Source: Phycisphaerae bacterium (GTDB taxonomy: Bacteria; Planctomycetota; Phycisphaerae; Sedimentisphaerales; Anaerobacaceae). Taken from it: a stretch of DNA of 64,000 nt. The stretch spans positions 1-64,000 of the forward strand of contig JADHXR010000017.1 in assembly GCA_016782865.1 (NCBI GenBank). Direction: 5' to 3'. Position numbers and translations under genes: made by a program. Below are positions 9,101 through 24,100 of this stretch, piece after piece. The stretch's first letter is position 1. The number at the start of each line of letters is the position of its first letter. The notes beneath the pieces were generated by a model. It made no database searches. It had not been told where the DNA came from and saw nothing but the letters and a program-made list of their open reading frames with translations.

Positions 9101-12100
9101 CCGGCTCCATCACCATCTACGGCGGTATAGGTGAAGCTGTCGACGCCGTTGAAATCGCCATCTGGCGAATAGGTAACCGTGCCGTCAGGATTAATCACTG
9201 CCGCGCCGTTTGCTGGATTGCTCAGAGAAGTTACACTGAGAATATTCCCATCAACATCAGTATCGTTGGCAAGGACATTAACCGTAACTGTAGTATCTTC
9301 GGGCGTTGTCGCCGAATCATCATTGGATACAGGAGCATCGTTCACCGCATTGATCGTGATCGTTACGGTTGCGATATTCGAGTCCAGCAAGCCGTCGTTG
9401 GCATGGTAAGTGAATGAATCAGTCCCGTTGAAGTTGGCGTTCGGTGTGTAGCTGAACGATCCGTCGCCATTCAGCGTCAAAGTGCCATTGGCTGGACCGC
9501 TGTCCTGTACCACCGTCAGAGGATCGCTTTCTACATCATTGTCGTTGCCAAGAACACCGGCAGTGACAACTGCCAGCGGAGTGTCCTCGTCGGTAACATA
9601 GGCGTCATCATCGGCCACAGGGGCATCGTTAATCGGGTTGACCGTGAGCGTAACCGCAACAATGTTAGAATCTGCAGTACCGTCATTGGCATGATATGTG
9701 AAGCTGTCAACGCCGCTGAAGTTAGAACTGGGACTATAGCTGAATGATCCATCCGCATTCAACGCAAGAGTGCCGTTGCTCACATCAGTGTCCAGAACCG
9801 CCGTCAAGGGATCGCCATCCACATCGCTGTCATTGCCCATAACTCCGGGCATTGCAACGTTGAGCGCCGTATCCTCATCAGTGCTGTAGTCATCGTCCGC
9901 CGCAATCGGGGCATCGTTTATTGGATCAACAGTAAATGTAACCGTCGCCGTATCGGTGCCGCCCTTGCCGTCGCTGACTTCGTAAGTGAATGAGTCGGCG
10001 CCGTGGAAATTCAAATCAGGTGTGTATTCAAATGAGCCGTCGTCGTTTAGTGTCAAGGTTCCATGTGAGACATCTGACAACAACGTAACAGAAAGAGGAT
10101 CGTTATCTGGATCGCTGTCATTGCTGAGAACGCCCTGGATCGCATCTATCTGCAGGGGGCTATCTTCGTCAGTCGTATAGGTGTCATCTATTGCCACCGG
10201 CGATCGATTAACGAGTATGCTGACTATCGCAACGTTGGATTCATAGCCTTCGTTGTCACATACCGTATAGCGGAAACTGTCAGATCCGGCGAAGCCGGGT
10301 TCAGGATCATAGGTGACTACCCCGCTCATCGGGTCAATGTCAACGGTTCCATGCTCGGGACCGCTGCCATCGACAATGACCACGGTCGTCGGGTCAATCA
10401 CACCATCCAGATCAACGTCATTGGCAAGGACGTCGATCTCAACCGGCTGGCCAATTCCTGTTTCGGCAGTGTCATCCGAGGCAATCGGGGGGATGGGACC
10501 TTCACCAATAATCATGACGTTGTCAATTACAACCTGACTGTCGTTGTCGCCGAAGCCGAGCAGGTCGAAGTACAATGTCGCAATCGTGCCGGCAGGAACT
10601 CCTGTCAAATCGACTTCAATTGTGATCGGCCCCGCGAGCGACAGAGTCTCACCGGAAGGACCCAGGTCCGGCACGAGAACCTGCGAGCCGAAGTATGTCT
10701 GGCCGGAAGGCTGGATGTTCAAGAATGCATCGGTATTGTTCAAGCCGTCAGCGGTGCCGACCAGAGAAGTCATTGTCTCGGCATTCAGCAACGCGACTTC
10801 AAACGCGTCCGGCGGGTGGCCCTCACTGGCACCCAGTTTGGCGCTGACGATGGTAAAGAGCAGCGTCTGTGCACCGTCAGGCACAATAAAGGTCTGCGAC
10901 ATACCGCTGAAGTACCGCCCACCTTCCCCAAACACGGCCCGGCCGTGCTCAACACCACAAGCACCATGGACGGCCCAGCCCAAGCCAGGATCAGTCATAT
11001 CGCTGATTGAGAACATGCCATTAGTAATCCCAATGTGCAGGTCTTCAGGATCATATGTGTCTTGATGCTGGGCAGCGTCAACAATGTCGCCACCGTCGCT
11101 GGACTCGTAGACCGGAGGAAGAAAATCATCAGAGGGCGTCGTCTGGTACTCAGGCGATGCTTCGTCCTCGGCAGGTTCCTGCGTCTCCGGCAGATGGAAC
11201 AAATCGAACTGCGAAGGTAGCCGGCGGACACCGGCCGGCAGAACGCGCGTCATCAACCGAGTCGGGTCAATGCCCGCCGGCACATCGGCCAAGCCCAACA
11301 CATGGCCCATCTCGTGCATGAGCACTGTCAACAGGTCAATCTTGCCCGCCGCCGGACTGTCAACGTCGGCGTACAGTTCCCAACTGTAAACCGCATTCGC
11401 GAACTCTTCGTCATCCCACGGCGTCTCATCGACAAACCACCCGTAGCCGGCCGCATCCTCGTCAATCGAGATCTCGTCATCAATCGTTAGGGCCACAGTG
11501 TTACCAAGTAGATCGGCCGTCTTGAAAACTACATCATCGAAGACCACAGGTGTAAGGGAATCCCACTCGGTATGAATCCGAGTAACCGATTCCTGTACGA
11601 AATGTTCCAAAGCGGAGACGGTGAGCAAACCTTGCGGCTCTGCGTATGCTTCTTCTGCATTTTCTTGGGGGCGTGTAGTAGAAAGCATGAGAAACGACGC
11701 GGCCGAGTATGCGAGTTCCTGGAGCGATCGGTCGTTTTCCTTCGCACGGCCGGCGGAACCTAAACCACTAATTGCGTTGTCCTCGTAGTCCATCACTCTC
11801 GAAAAGGGACCACTGCCGTAGGATGGGTCATATAGCTGACCATCATACCGCACGATGAAGTGGAGATTGAAGGCCCTGGGTGTATCGTCATTTCCTTGTC
11901 CATCGGCAATATCGAAGTCAACAGCATCGAAATCGATCACGTAGGGAAAATCAGTTCCAGGAAACACGCCGTCCTGGGCTGTATCGTCAACTGCCGGCGC
12001 CGAATCTATGACTCCGTTATCGCCCACCCCAATGTATGCTCTATTAGGCGCTCCCTGACCTATGGGGAAAAGCGGAACATCGTCGCCCAGCTCAGCAGTC

Positions 12101-15100
12101 TGTCGTATGCCATCGGACCCAGTGTGCACCCAAGGAGTCCCAAATCCATCGAAATATACTCCGTCGTCGGATGCCGGTTGACTATCGAGAATTCCATTCG
12201 GACCAGTACCGATACAAGACTGGTTGGGTTGACCGCTTCCTCGGGGAAATAGCGCTTCATCGTCTCCCAGCAGCGTGGTATCGCCAACACCATTCGCGCC
12301 TGTGTGTATGTGCTCGCCGAATTTCCACTCTTTGATCAAAAGGGTGTCGGCAGATGGGTACAGCGAGGTATTCGGTGTCACTGTCAAAATCTCCGAACTG
12401 CCAATACCATTGGCGTCAAGAACTTCATGGAAAAGTTGCGCCCACGCGCTGCAGCGTCCGTCGCTGTTACCGTTTGGATTCAGCATCCCGGAAAGATCCG
12501 TACACGCACCTTGCCCAGTAAGCCAATAACTCATTTCTTTGCCATCAGGCACGTTAAAACCGTCCATGGCCTTGCGTCTGACACCAGGAATCGGACCTTG
12601 GAAGTCCATCCAGACGGCATCGACCGCATCATTCGCACTGCTCATTCCGATCGCGTTGCGCGCGCCAATATCGAACAATGTCTCGTAGTTCGTCTTCGTC
12701 CCGGCGTCGGGAGGCGCGAGCGTAGCGTATACTCGGTTATCTGTGGATCCCGCTGGAATGTAAGACGTTCCACCGTCAAGCGAGAGTTCCCAGTGGACTA
12801 GGAGGGGAGCGTAGAACAGGATCGTGTTCGGCAACAGGGCCGCCGCAGTGGCACTTGCGACAGTCACGATTGCACCGCCGATGTCGAAGTTGCTATCGCC
12901 TACAAATGTCGTGTTGAAAGATGCAACGCTTGAAGGGGAACCTGCAATGTAGTCAAAACCTTCTGCCTCACCTCGCAACTTTGCGCCTCCCTTGTGGACC
13001 TCAGTATCGAATTCAAAGGTCAGATTGTGGACCTCCATCGTGTCGCCTCTCGTGTACGCAATCGGGAACCGACGGTCGGCGACATCTTCAGCATCCCCAT
13101 CTTTGTTCGCATCCAACCAATCCAAACCGTCATACGGCTGACCATTGTCTTGGACTAAGGCATGATTGCCATCGAACTCGAGCTGGCGGATACTCGGCTC
13201 GACGACGAGCAACCTGATGCGATCCTTAACCTTCGTAGTTCCATCTGGGCTTTCAAGGGACACTTCCAATACGACTGGTCCTGGTGTCTTGCCTTCCACA
13301 TACATCTCTTGTGGCGGGGCGAGATTACCCCCGATGATAAACGTATTTGATAAGTCTATCTCTTCTACTTTATCTGCGGCTGTCCAGAGTCTTACGATAT
13401 TCGCCCCCTCTGTCATCTGGATATTAACCTTGTAACCGCTCAGGTCAGCGAGGTTTGGATAGAAACTAAGTGTAACTTGTGTTAGGTCATTCTCTTCCGG
13501 AGGACTTCCTGGCCCCACATCATTGAAATCAGGCACTCCGTTATCGTCGTCATCGTCCTTATTGACACCTACAAACTTGCCAGGATCTTCTTCTTCAATG
13601 TGGTCGTCACTGCCGGATTGAGTGTTGTCCGGATCGATTGAGCCGTCATTGTTCGAGTCGGTATCAATGTCAACCACAGGTGGGCCAAAGGAGATATTGT
13701 CCAGAAGCATCGAGCTGTCTACAGTGTTGAACCATCCGGGTGCCTGCAACTCGAAAGAAAACGCTGCTACAGTATTCCGCGCGCCGGTAGGTACTGCCAG
13801 AACTCTGGTTTCAAATCCTGGTGTTTCGCTGGAGATGTCGACCGTCCCAAGTGAGAAACGTACACCCGCAGCCGTGTCGATAAAGACTTCGAGAAGATCG
13901 TCGCCGCTTGGCTCCAGAAGCTGAATATCGAACCTCAGATATTCTCCATCCCCGGGGATATACAACCGGTTGTGCGTGGCTCGATTGTTCTGGACAAATA
14001 AATCGATGGAGCCAAGCTTCAATGAGTGATTGCCGTCCGATTCTTCCAGATTGCTTATCCCGCTTGAAATTAGACCTCCGACCTTGCCGCCGTGGTATGA
14101 CCAGCCGGGAATTGCGTAGCTAAGTGGTGGGAACCGCGAATAGCTGTGAGTGTCGTACAGAGTCCCCGATTCGAAGTCGCCGTTGAAGACAGATGGAACG
14201 GCCTTTTCACGCGGTGGTGTGTCAGGTCCGTCGAGTTCGGTGTTGTCGTCGTCGACTGATGTACCGTGTGCGCTCGGAGTGCCATAACCGCCGCCGAGTG
14301 CTGAGTAGTACCAACCTTCGCCAATGCCCTCCCATATTGCTCCGGGATCTTGGTAGTTGAAAGGATCAGGATCGCCACCTTCATATGCGAGGTACCACGG
14401 CACTTCATTGTAATCAACCAGAGGATAAAACAATATGGAACGGCTAAATTCCTGGTCTCCTATGGTTCGATAGATTCGATCATCGCCAAATTCGCGCAGA
14501 GCCAGATCAATAGTGCCGGTGTACCAGTTGGTGACGCGACCGTGGGTGCCGCCTTTTCTGTCATCGTACGTGAAACCTGCACGACCGTCAAACCGGCGTT
14601 CGATATCAGCACCTGCAACTGAAGTGCCGTTTGGCGTGAGCGTGCCGGAAGTCATATTTGCGACACGCTGGTAGTAGTTGTCGAAGTAAGTAATGTTCTC
14701 CCACCGTATCACGTTGGGATCATGGAAATCGTCATAGTGAAACATACTGAGTGACTGCTGCTCAAAGTCATGCGGATCCAGCGTCGTCATGTGGATGTCA
14801 TTTGTAGTACCGAGGAAGTAGGTTCCGAGCCGTTGAATGATCTCGCTATTAACGACCGTACCACGACTGTGACCGATGAAGTGCAGAGGTGAGTCGAATA
14901 CCTTTCCACCTTGCTGCTCATTCAACCGCACAAGAGCAGCAAAGATGGCATCAGCCGCTGCCTCGGAGAATCCCGAGTCGTTAATCCAGGACTCCTGCGC
15001 CCAGTTAGAGATGAGCACCAACGGCTTGCCGGCTTGGAGGGCCGATGGACCCACCCAGCCACCGGTGCTCCTGTCATAGGTCAAGATGGTTCCGCCGCCA

Positions 15101-18100
15101 GCCGCGTCAATGATAAGCTCAGCCATTTCAGCCGGCCACGTGGGGACAGCTAAAGTGCCAAGGAACTGAAAGCCGTGGGTGATAATGGTCACGCTATCGA
15201 AGTTGTCGGTGGTAAGATCGACAGGATCAGCGATGAAGGGAGCCGATGAACGAGCCACTCGTCCGTCTTGAGTCGTGACCTCGACGCCCCAGAAGTACAT
15301 CTGGCCGGCGGTCAGTTTGAGATCACTTGGCAGCGTGAACTGGAACACATTCGGGCCCAGGTTCAACTTCGTGAGAATCCGATTGGGATGGCAATCATTT
15401 GGATCCACGCCTACTAATGCCGTGTCGAGAACCCGGTCATGTGGGAACAGGCCCTCGCCCTCGGGGAAGACGCTGACATAGAGCTTGCTTGTGACAGGCT
15501 GCGAGCCGATGATACTGCGGTCGACTTCCCACTCGAATGTTGGGTCCTGAACCGCGCCGCCCACGGTGGGAACGCTGCCTGCGGGTGATAGGAGCGTCAG
15601 GAAATGATTGGTCTGGCAGGACATTCCCTGGGCCGAGCCGCCGATAGTCAGCGGGGTCACATGAATGTCGTACCCGGCGAGTTGGTCGATGGGTGTGATT
15701 TCCAGATCATCGGCAGGGGCGGTTTCAACGGCCCGTATCATCTCACGCGTATCCATAGCGAGGATCTCGCGCGGCCCGATGTAGCTGGCATAGAGGCGGC
15801 TGCCGTCAGGAGTCAGGGCGAGATTGTCCGTGCAGCCGAAGTCAAGCGGAGTCGTCGAACCCAAGAGCTTGGCGTCGGGGCCAAACGGGTCTTTTATCAC
15901 TCCCACCTTGTCGCCCCGCTCGCCCTCGAAGCCGGTCATCAGAAACATCTGCCACTCGGCGACAAATGCGTAGGAGAGATCGGGCGAGACAACCACATCC
16001 CAGGGAGTCAAAAGGCCGAGGTGGTAGCCCTGATAGGATAAGAGGCCCTGACCGAAGGTTAGGGGCAAGCCGCCATGGCTAACGCCCGACAGGATGTGCC
16101 CGAGTCCGGGATAGCCCGTTAACAGATTACGGTCACCGATTTTTGTGCTGACCGTTTTGACATCAGCGTCGAAACTCGCTACGTTATTGTTGGTGACCGT
16201 CAGTGTGCCAAACTCACCCAAGTGTCGCGGCCAGCGACCGATGAACCCTGTCATGTAGATCATATCCCAGTATCGGTACATGCCGCTGATGGGGTACCAG
16301 TACGTGAAGGCCAGCTTGTTTGGATCGGAGGTAGCGAATATTCGGTGTGGAGGGCCATCGGTGTCAATCCGGGCGATGACCTCGCGGTATCTGTTCGGAT
16401 TTGTATTCGGGTCGGTTGGCTGGTCCTCCGGGTCGATATTGATGACCGCGATCCATCCCTCCTCGCTCTGGCGTGTGCAGGCATAAAGGCGCTTGCCGTC
16501 GGCGCCGACCACAAGCTCGGCGCGCCGGGCCCGGTAAGCCGGCACTTGAATTGTCTCGACGACCTGGTGGAAGGCTGGGGAACCCGGCCGGATGTCAATT
16601 ACGTGGATGGCTGGAGCATCGCCAGCGGCATACAAGAAATGATCATCAGGATCGACAGCAAGTTGGGATGCCCCTGCGCCGCCCGGCATCGAGATGAAGC
16701 CCACTTCCGTAAGGGTTATAGCATCGACAACCGCAACACCAGGACGTCCGCTGGGCATTGCCACATAAACGCGCGAGCGATCGTGAGTCGGCATGGAATC
16801 CATCGTAAAACTGTTCAGGTCAATCTGTCTGATCAGTGTGTTGGTATCTGTCGATGCGTCGAATACCGCCAAGCCATTATTGGCGCAGGCAAAGCCAAGG
16901 CCGCCAAGCGGTTCGACCCGCATCGGATTGCTCTCCCCAGCCTCGGGATGGACCACATACACATCGGTCAGGGCCAGTATCATGCTGGCAGGCAAGCTGG
17001 CCGTAATACTTGTGTCGCTCTGTGATGACGGGCTAACCTCGACGTCCTGCAGCCCCATCTTGAAGTGGACCTTTGTGTCCGTGAAGGCCTGCCCCTCAAT
17101 CGTGACCGTTGGCGACCCTGTGAGGACATCATCAGCGCGTATGCTGGTGATGAAGGGCTGCTCCGGCACCGGCGGAAGCGGGAGTGTGACCTCAGTGCGC
17201 ACCGTTGTTCGATCCGCCGGAATCTGTACCTGTACGGTTTGCGCAGCATAGGGCACTGTATCGGGATGATCGCCGCGGTAGCTCCATACCTCAAACTGGA
17301 ATAGCGGAATGTACGGAATGGGCATACCGATCGGGAAACCCATCGACATGAGAGGAACGCCAATTCCGATGAACGTATCAACGGCGGTGTGTAGATCAGT
17401 AATGCCACCGAACCAGCTTATCCCGAACTCAAACGTGATCTTCTTCTCGGGCGAGTCCCATTGAGCACAGAGGTACTGACCGCCGTCGCTGAATCCCGGA
17501 TACGGTGGTGAGGTAGTCCGTGCTATGCCGTCATCGCCAACAACGCCGGTATCGATAAGCATCCATATCTGTTGTGGGTTCCCATCGGGATCCAGCAGTT
17601 CCATGTACTCGAAGAAATAGACTGTCTCACCAGCGCCAACCACAGGATCAACGGGCACGGCCAATTGGGCCGGCTCACTGAGTTTGGCATCACCGAGATC
17701 GAGCTCAAATGCCGCCCCAAACCCAAATGGTCCTGGCACCGCTGTTGGTAGACCCTGCTCGGTGATCGGCTCAACGGAAACTTGGACATCCTCTTCGACG
17801 GCACCCGGACCAATCGCCACAACCGTCCCGCCGGAACCTTGAACAATCCCACCTTCCGACCCGACAAGGACAGTTCCACTCTGGGGAACCTCAACTCTCA
17901 CGGGTATGACCGCTTCGGCAGGCCCGTGAATGATCGTCAGCGTGGTTTCGCCAGACGCCAGTGCCGTGACGAGTCCATCTTCGGCGACTGCAATCACGTC
18001 GGAGTCGCCCACGACGTAGACTGTGCCCGCAGAACCAGCAGCAACATCTATGTCGTCACCGATCTTGACAACGAACTGGCGCAAACCACCACTCGCAGAC

Positions 18101-21100
18101 AGGGCGAGTGTCTCGGGATAAACGTTGAGACCAGCAACATAGAGGTACATATCTGCCACGTTGTCGGGAACACCAACGGTGGCGGTGGTGGCGGCCTGCA
18201 AATGACCCCGCGACGCGGTGATCACTGAGCTACCATCGGAAAGACCGATGACAAGCCCGGTGTCGGAGACGGACACCACCTCCGGATCAGATGAGGTGTA
18301 GCTCACGTAGTCGCCGATCAGCGACACACCCTCTTCGTCGGCGAAATCGCCAAGGATCACGAGTTGGTATGTCTCTCCCGCCTCGATGCGCGGCAGACGG
18401 TTTTGTATCTCGAAGCTGAGCAAAGGCGCATCGCTGATACTAATTTGAACAACAGCCTCGTCTGAGAGATTGAAGCCGTCGTCGGCAACGATGGTAATGC
18501 CTGCCGGTCCCGTGTAGCCTGGATCTGGCGTGAAGACGACCGATGCATTGCCGGCCTTGATCGAACCGGTGCCGTTGTTCACCTCTACAACACGGTACAG
18601 CAGCAAATCGCGATCAGGGTCCGCTGCAATGTCTGCAAAGCTAATCTCAACCGGCAGATCTTCATGTGTGGTGAAGACCGGCAGATCTGGATTTACAACC
18701 GGGGCCTGGTTGGCGACAAATCCAAAGTTGCGAATCAGGATCTGAGTATCCGCTGCGTCGATCAGGCCGTTGCCGTCCAGATCCGCCGCCGGGACATATC
18801 CGGGCTCACCTCGAGCAGTACCTTGAGCATCGGCCACGATCTGGCTGTCGAGGCCATCCACGAAGCCATCGGCGTTGACGTCACCGGCGATGCTGACTCG
18901 TAGTTGATAGTCGCCGGAAGTAAGTTCGTCGATGCCTGACAGGGTAACTACATAAAGGCCTTCATAGTCAACAGCAAAAAGAGACTGCGTTCTTTCGGCG
19001 TCTACCTGTGTTGCGAGCGGGATTAGACCAGCAAGCGCCGGCGCTGCCGGATTCAGGGAACTGCCATCTGCAGTTACGACAACGCGGACCAATAGCTCAC
19101 CGGTAGCGGTAGAGGCAATTTCACTGCTTCGAATACTGAACGCACAGCGGTGAGCAGAACCTGCAACTATGTAGTCGCTGACAGCATAGCCCAAAAAGGA
19201 GCTGACACCTCCCAGATCGGTCATTATCGGCTCGATTGCAGGCACATCGTTGTAGATGATCGCTTCGCCGGCATGCGCGCCAACGGCTGCCGTCAACAAG
19301 TGTGCGTCGGTCCGGCCATATCCGTAGCGGCGTGTTTGGCCAGTGACTAAGTTGCGAACCATTGCCAAGTCGCCAACATTATCATACTGATAAACGATAG
19401 CAGTGCCATCTGGGCCAACGACATGCTGTAGCCGACCCTCCGAGTCGTGGACGAATTGTATGGCTTCGCCGGACACCGTTGTGATACCGCTGTCGGCATA
19501 GTAGATGCGAACACCAACCGGGGTAATTTCTTCGACAACGCCACGCCGCGTATCAATCAGGTACTGGGTACCATCAGGGGCAGTGAGCGTGTAGTCAGCA
19601 CTCTCAAAGAATGGGTTAGCTGGATGGTACGGCTGTCCGGAAGTCAACTCATAGAAGTGGCTGCCGGCCTTCTGCAGCATCGCATCGACGGAATCGAGTG
19701 TATACCCAGCGCCAAGATCGGCCTGCCACGCGGGCCGATAGTACGTGATACCCGGTGTCTCGACGCGCTCAGGCACAAAGGCAAACGCTGAACGCTGCCC
19801 TGAAGGCAAGGTCAGATACAGACGGGTGCCCTCGCGGAAGGCGTTGAAGATACCGAACGCTTCGAGGCCCGTGGCCGGGACGTTGGTTTGAACATCTGTC
19901 TCGCGATTGGCCAAGCGCCAGCCATAACCAAAGCTTCCCTGAGCATGACGAAGCGACGAATCGTACACCCTCCGCACCTCAACTGTCACTCCACCAAGGT
20001 CGACAGCCAGATCGACTTCTTCTCGCAGATAGGAAGCAGCCTTGGCCGCCGTGTTGATCTCGATAGTAACTTCAGTCTGAGAACTGCGTCGGCTCATATC
20101 CCGGGCGCTCAAGCGCAGGCAATAGAAGCCGTTAGGCATAAGGTACGCATTGATCTGAGTCAAGACGTCGTTCTCTACAAGGCTATCGCCAGTTGCCAGG
20201 ACAGTAAAGTCGTTGGAGCCAAATTGAGCTATCTCAAGCTGCCAGTAGTCCAAGTTATCGTCTTGGACTGTGCCGACTACATCAGTTAGATTATCAAGCA
20301 GCCTGAAGGCAAGCTCGTCGGCAAAGGCTACCACGGGTGCGTCGTCGTCTTGGGGATCGCGTACCTTGAGCACCGCCGTGGCCTGACCCACCAGACCGTC
20401 GGCATCAGTGGCGACTGCCTCGACGAGTTGTCTGCCGGGCGCGCCTGCTTCAACCTGGGCCCGACCCATCTCATCGAGGGCAAACGGTTGAGCATCGATG
20501 GTGAGGCTCAAGTCCACAATATCAGCCAGGCTATCGGCGATAACATGTACGAGCACGGACTGGCCTGGTATGGCCGGGAAGCTGGGCGTCAGTTCGATGG
20601 TTACCCGAGGCAGTTCCGGCTCAATTGCTGCCCGGATCAGAATCGCCTGCGAAGAGCTGGCCTCGCCATCGAACGCAGTCAACACGACAACATAGTCACC
20701 CGCCTGGGCCGGACCAGGGGTCCAGAGGAATTCACCAGTTTCGGCACTGAAAGTTGCCCCTTCCGGCAGGCCTTCGGCATGGAACGACAGCGCGGTATTA
20801 AGATCTGGATCGGTGGAGGTCACGAAGAACCGCAATGGCTGGCCCAGAGTCGCCCAGTGATCGGACGTGTGCACTACAGGAGCGCGGTTAACATTGGCGA
20901 CGCGCAGCTCTACGTCTATGGTGTCACTGAGGCCTTCCGGATCATATGCGGCAAAAGTAACAGTATGGCTGCCGGCCTGTTCGTACCCGGGTGTCCAGGA
21001 GAACATCCCTGTACTATGATTGAAATAGGCACCCTGTGGCATTCCGGCCGCCACGCCGTAGACCAGAGCATCACCATCAAAGTCGCCGGCTACGATGGTA

Positions 21101-24100
21101 AACTCCAGCAGCATACCCTCGCGGCCAGACAGCACAGGCATGGGTATGAGTTGTGGAGCCTGGTTCACATTAGTCACTTCAATGTCGATCGTCTGGCTGC
21201 TGCTGCGATGGCCATCGCTTACACTGAGTACAATATCCGGATAAAGGCCGGCCTGCACCAGCATCGGCCTCCAGGTCAGGACCCCGCTCGTCGGGTCAAG
21301 AACCGCCCCCTCCGGAAGATCGGTGGCGGCGTAGGTCAGAACATCGTTATCAAGGTCAGTAGCGGATAAGGTCACCGTCAGCAACTGACCCTCCGCTATC
21401 GCCTGGTTGGCGACGGACTCCAAGACCGGGCCACTGTTGGTTTCACGCACTATGAGGGTTATCTCTTCCGTGTCAGAGGCAACCAGCGTCGGGTTCCCAT
21501 TGCCCGTGTCGGTTGTCTCAAATATGACCGTGTAGGTGCCGGTGTCCATAGACGTTGGTGTCCAGTTGAGTGCGGCCGTACCATAGACGGCACCAGGGGT
21601 AAGTGTGGCGGCCGATGGCAGCCCCGTCATACTGAAGGTTAGCGCGTCCTGATCCAAATCCCTCGCCCGGATAGTTAATTCGAATGGATCCCCTATGACG
21701 GCCACCTTGTCCCCAATGAAGTCCAGAATGGGCGGTTCGTTCTCCGAGACCACGGTCACCACGAAGGAGAAGGACACAACACGTACGTCATCCTCGCCGC
21801 CACCATCGCCATCGTCGGCGGCAGTGAGCACCAGGGTGTGATCACCACGGTCGCCCACGCCGGGGGCAAAGCGAAACAGACCCGTGCCATCACCGTTGTC
21901 TGTGAATGTGACAAAACTTGGCAGCGGATAGCCGGGCAAGGCACTGGCGGCGGTGAGTACGAGAGTGTTTTCGTCAGGATCAGCAGCCTCAACCGCAAAA
22001 TCGAATACCTGATCTCTTTCCACGGTGATGTTGCTGAACTCAGTGATTACCGGCGAGCGGTTGAAGTTCATCACCTCGATAGTAACGTCAGTGGTGGCAG
22101 ACAGCGGTATGCCCGTGCCGTCACCATCGTCTGTGACGGTGAAGGTCACGGTGTACTCACCGACGTGTTCGTAGCCTGGGGTCCAGAAGAACTCAGTTGT
22201 ATCTGCGTCGAACGTTGCGCCGTCCGGCAAGCTGTCAGCGGTATACGTAATAGAGGCATAACTGCCCTCGCGCCATACCAGCGATCCGTCCGACGCACGA
22301 ACGGGTGGCAGGTAACTCGGGTTATCCGAATCGCCGGCCATTGCATATAACATCACAGGCTGACCTTCATAGACAATCCATCCGCCGAACTGATCAAACA
22401 CTGGCGCGGCGTTGGCGTTGAGCACCGTGATAGTCACGGTCTCGGTGGCAATGCTGTGGTCATCGGCCACGCTAAGCGGCACGTCGTAGACTCCGGCCTG
22501 ATAGTATTCCGGCATCCAGTCGAAAAGACCTGTGTTCGGGTCAAGGAAGGCGCCGGGTGGCAACAGGTTACTGAGGAAGACGACCGGTTCACCATCTGGG
22601 CTGCCCCCTTCCAGGTAGAAGCGCAAGCGATCACCTTCCAGGATCGTGCGGTCCGCAGGCCGAGTCAAGGTGAGGGGCTGGTATGCCGGCTCTATGATCA
22701 GGGTCAGGCTGGTACTGGCCTGATTGATCCCGTCACTGACCACAAACGTGACTTGCTCATACGTACCGGCTGACTCATAACCGGGTGTCCAGCCGAATTC
22801 ATGAGTCAACGCATCGAAGCTCGAGCCGGGCGGCAGGTTATCCGCCCAATAGGCCAGTTGGTCGCCATCCGGATCGCCTGCCGGGACAGGAAATTCAATC
22901 CTCTGGCCTTCGCTTCCCTCAACCACTTCGGGCATGACACCGATGATGGGCGCCTGGTTGCCACCCTCGACATCGATGACGTATTCTTGCGCAGCATATC
23001 CTCCCCGCGTATCGTAGACCGCGAGAATCACAGGCGTTTGAGCCGGGCTGGCCGTGGTAGGTAACCACTCCACTAAACCGGTCAGGGCATCAACGTGCAT
23101 CCCTTCCGGGGCTTCATAGAGTATATACACCAGCGCCGCCCCGTCGGGATCACGTGCCTCGACCTGGTAGCTGTAAAGCTGGCCTGCAACCGCCGAGACA
23201 ACAGGCACACTGTCAATAACGGGGGCTTCATTCGCGGTCGGCTGGGCCGAGATACCGGTGCCATAGTCCACGCGCTGGTTGTCGGGATTATTGATTGTAA
23301 TTGTCCGGCCGGTGGTGCTCTCACCTGGCGCCAACCGCACACCGCCGGGAACGGCAAATGATAGATCAACGTACCAGCGACCGTCCGGGGCCTGCCCGAG
23401 CGCATCGACGGGCACACCTTCATATCCTTGGGCAGGATCCAATACCAGAACGAGCGGCAGCAGCAGGTCATAGTCGCCGATGTTGGTGACGGTTACCTCG
23501 TAGGATACGGTCTGGTCGGCGCGGCTGGACCGAGCGGTGGAGAACTCTATTTGAACATAGGGCGAGAAGTCCGAGACGGCAGTAAAGGTGCTGACGTAGG
23601 TCTCAGCCAACGTCAGGCCTTCCAGGCTGCTGATTGTCTCCCGGACATAGAGTTCGTAACTGTCCGGCTCTAACCCGCGGACCGTCAGCAGGATACTGTG
23701 AGTCTCAGGTAAGTAGACTGCCGAGTCAAATGCGACTTCTCCTGCCCTCTCACCGACAATTGAATAATTCGCCAGGTTGACCACGGAGGCGGGGTCGTCC
23801 GGCCCAGCCTCGATCATATCCTGGTCGAAGACGACCGCAAACAGCGTGAAGGGCAGCGCCACGAATCCTTCATCGGGCGGATTTGTGGCCACAACATTGG
23901 GGACGACGGCCGGATTCAGCACGTCGACCTGGTACGACTGGCTGAGCAAGACGCGACCCTCCGACGTTGTGATAACCACATCGCCTCGCGTGCCACCTCT
24001 TGCCACCGCTACCCGGCGCAAGGTCGCCAGATCAACCATGGTCAACTCGCTACCCTCCTCGCCGCTGCCCTCGGTGTGAGAGACAAATAACAAGCCCTCA

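Noticed and set aside
16222-17025. 267-residue plus-strand frame inside the giant gene
   Set aside because: Shadow of the propeller segment, with no independent support.
19250-20060. Rhs toxin system
   Set aside because: Only a short Rhs-like entry segment is present, with no YD array, toxin or immunity gene.
20350-21369. 339-residue plus-strand frame inside the giant gene
   Set aside because: Shadow of the giant frame; amino-acid composition is not protein-like and there is no start signal.
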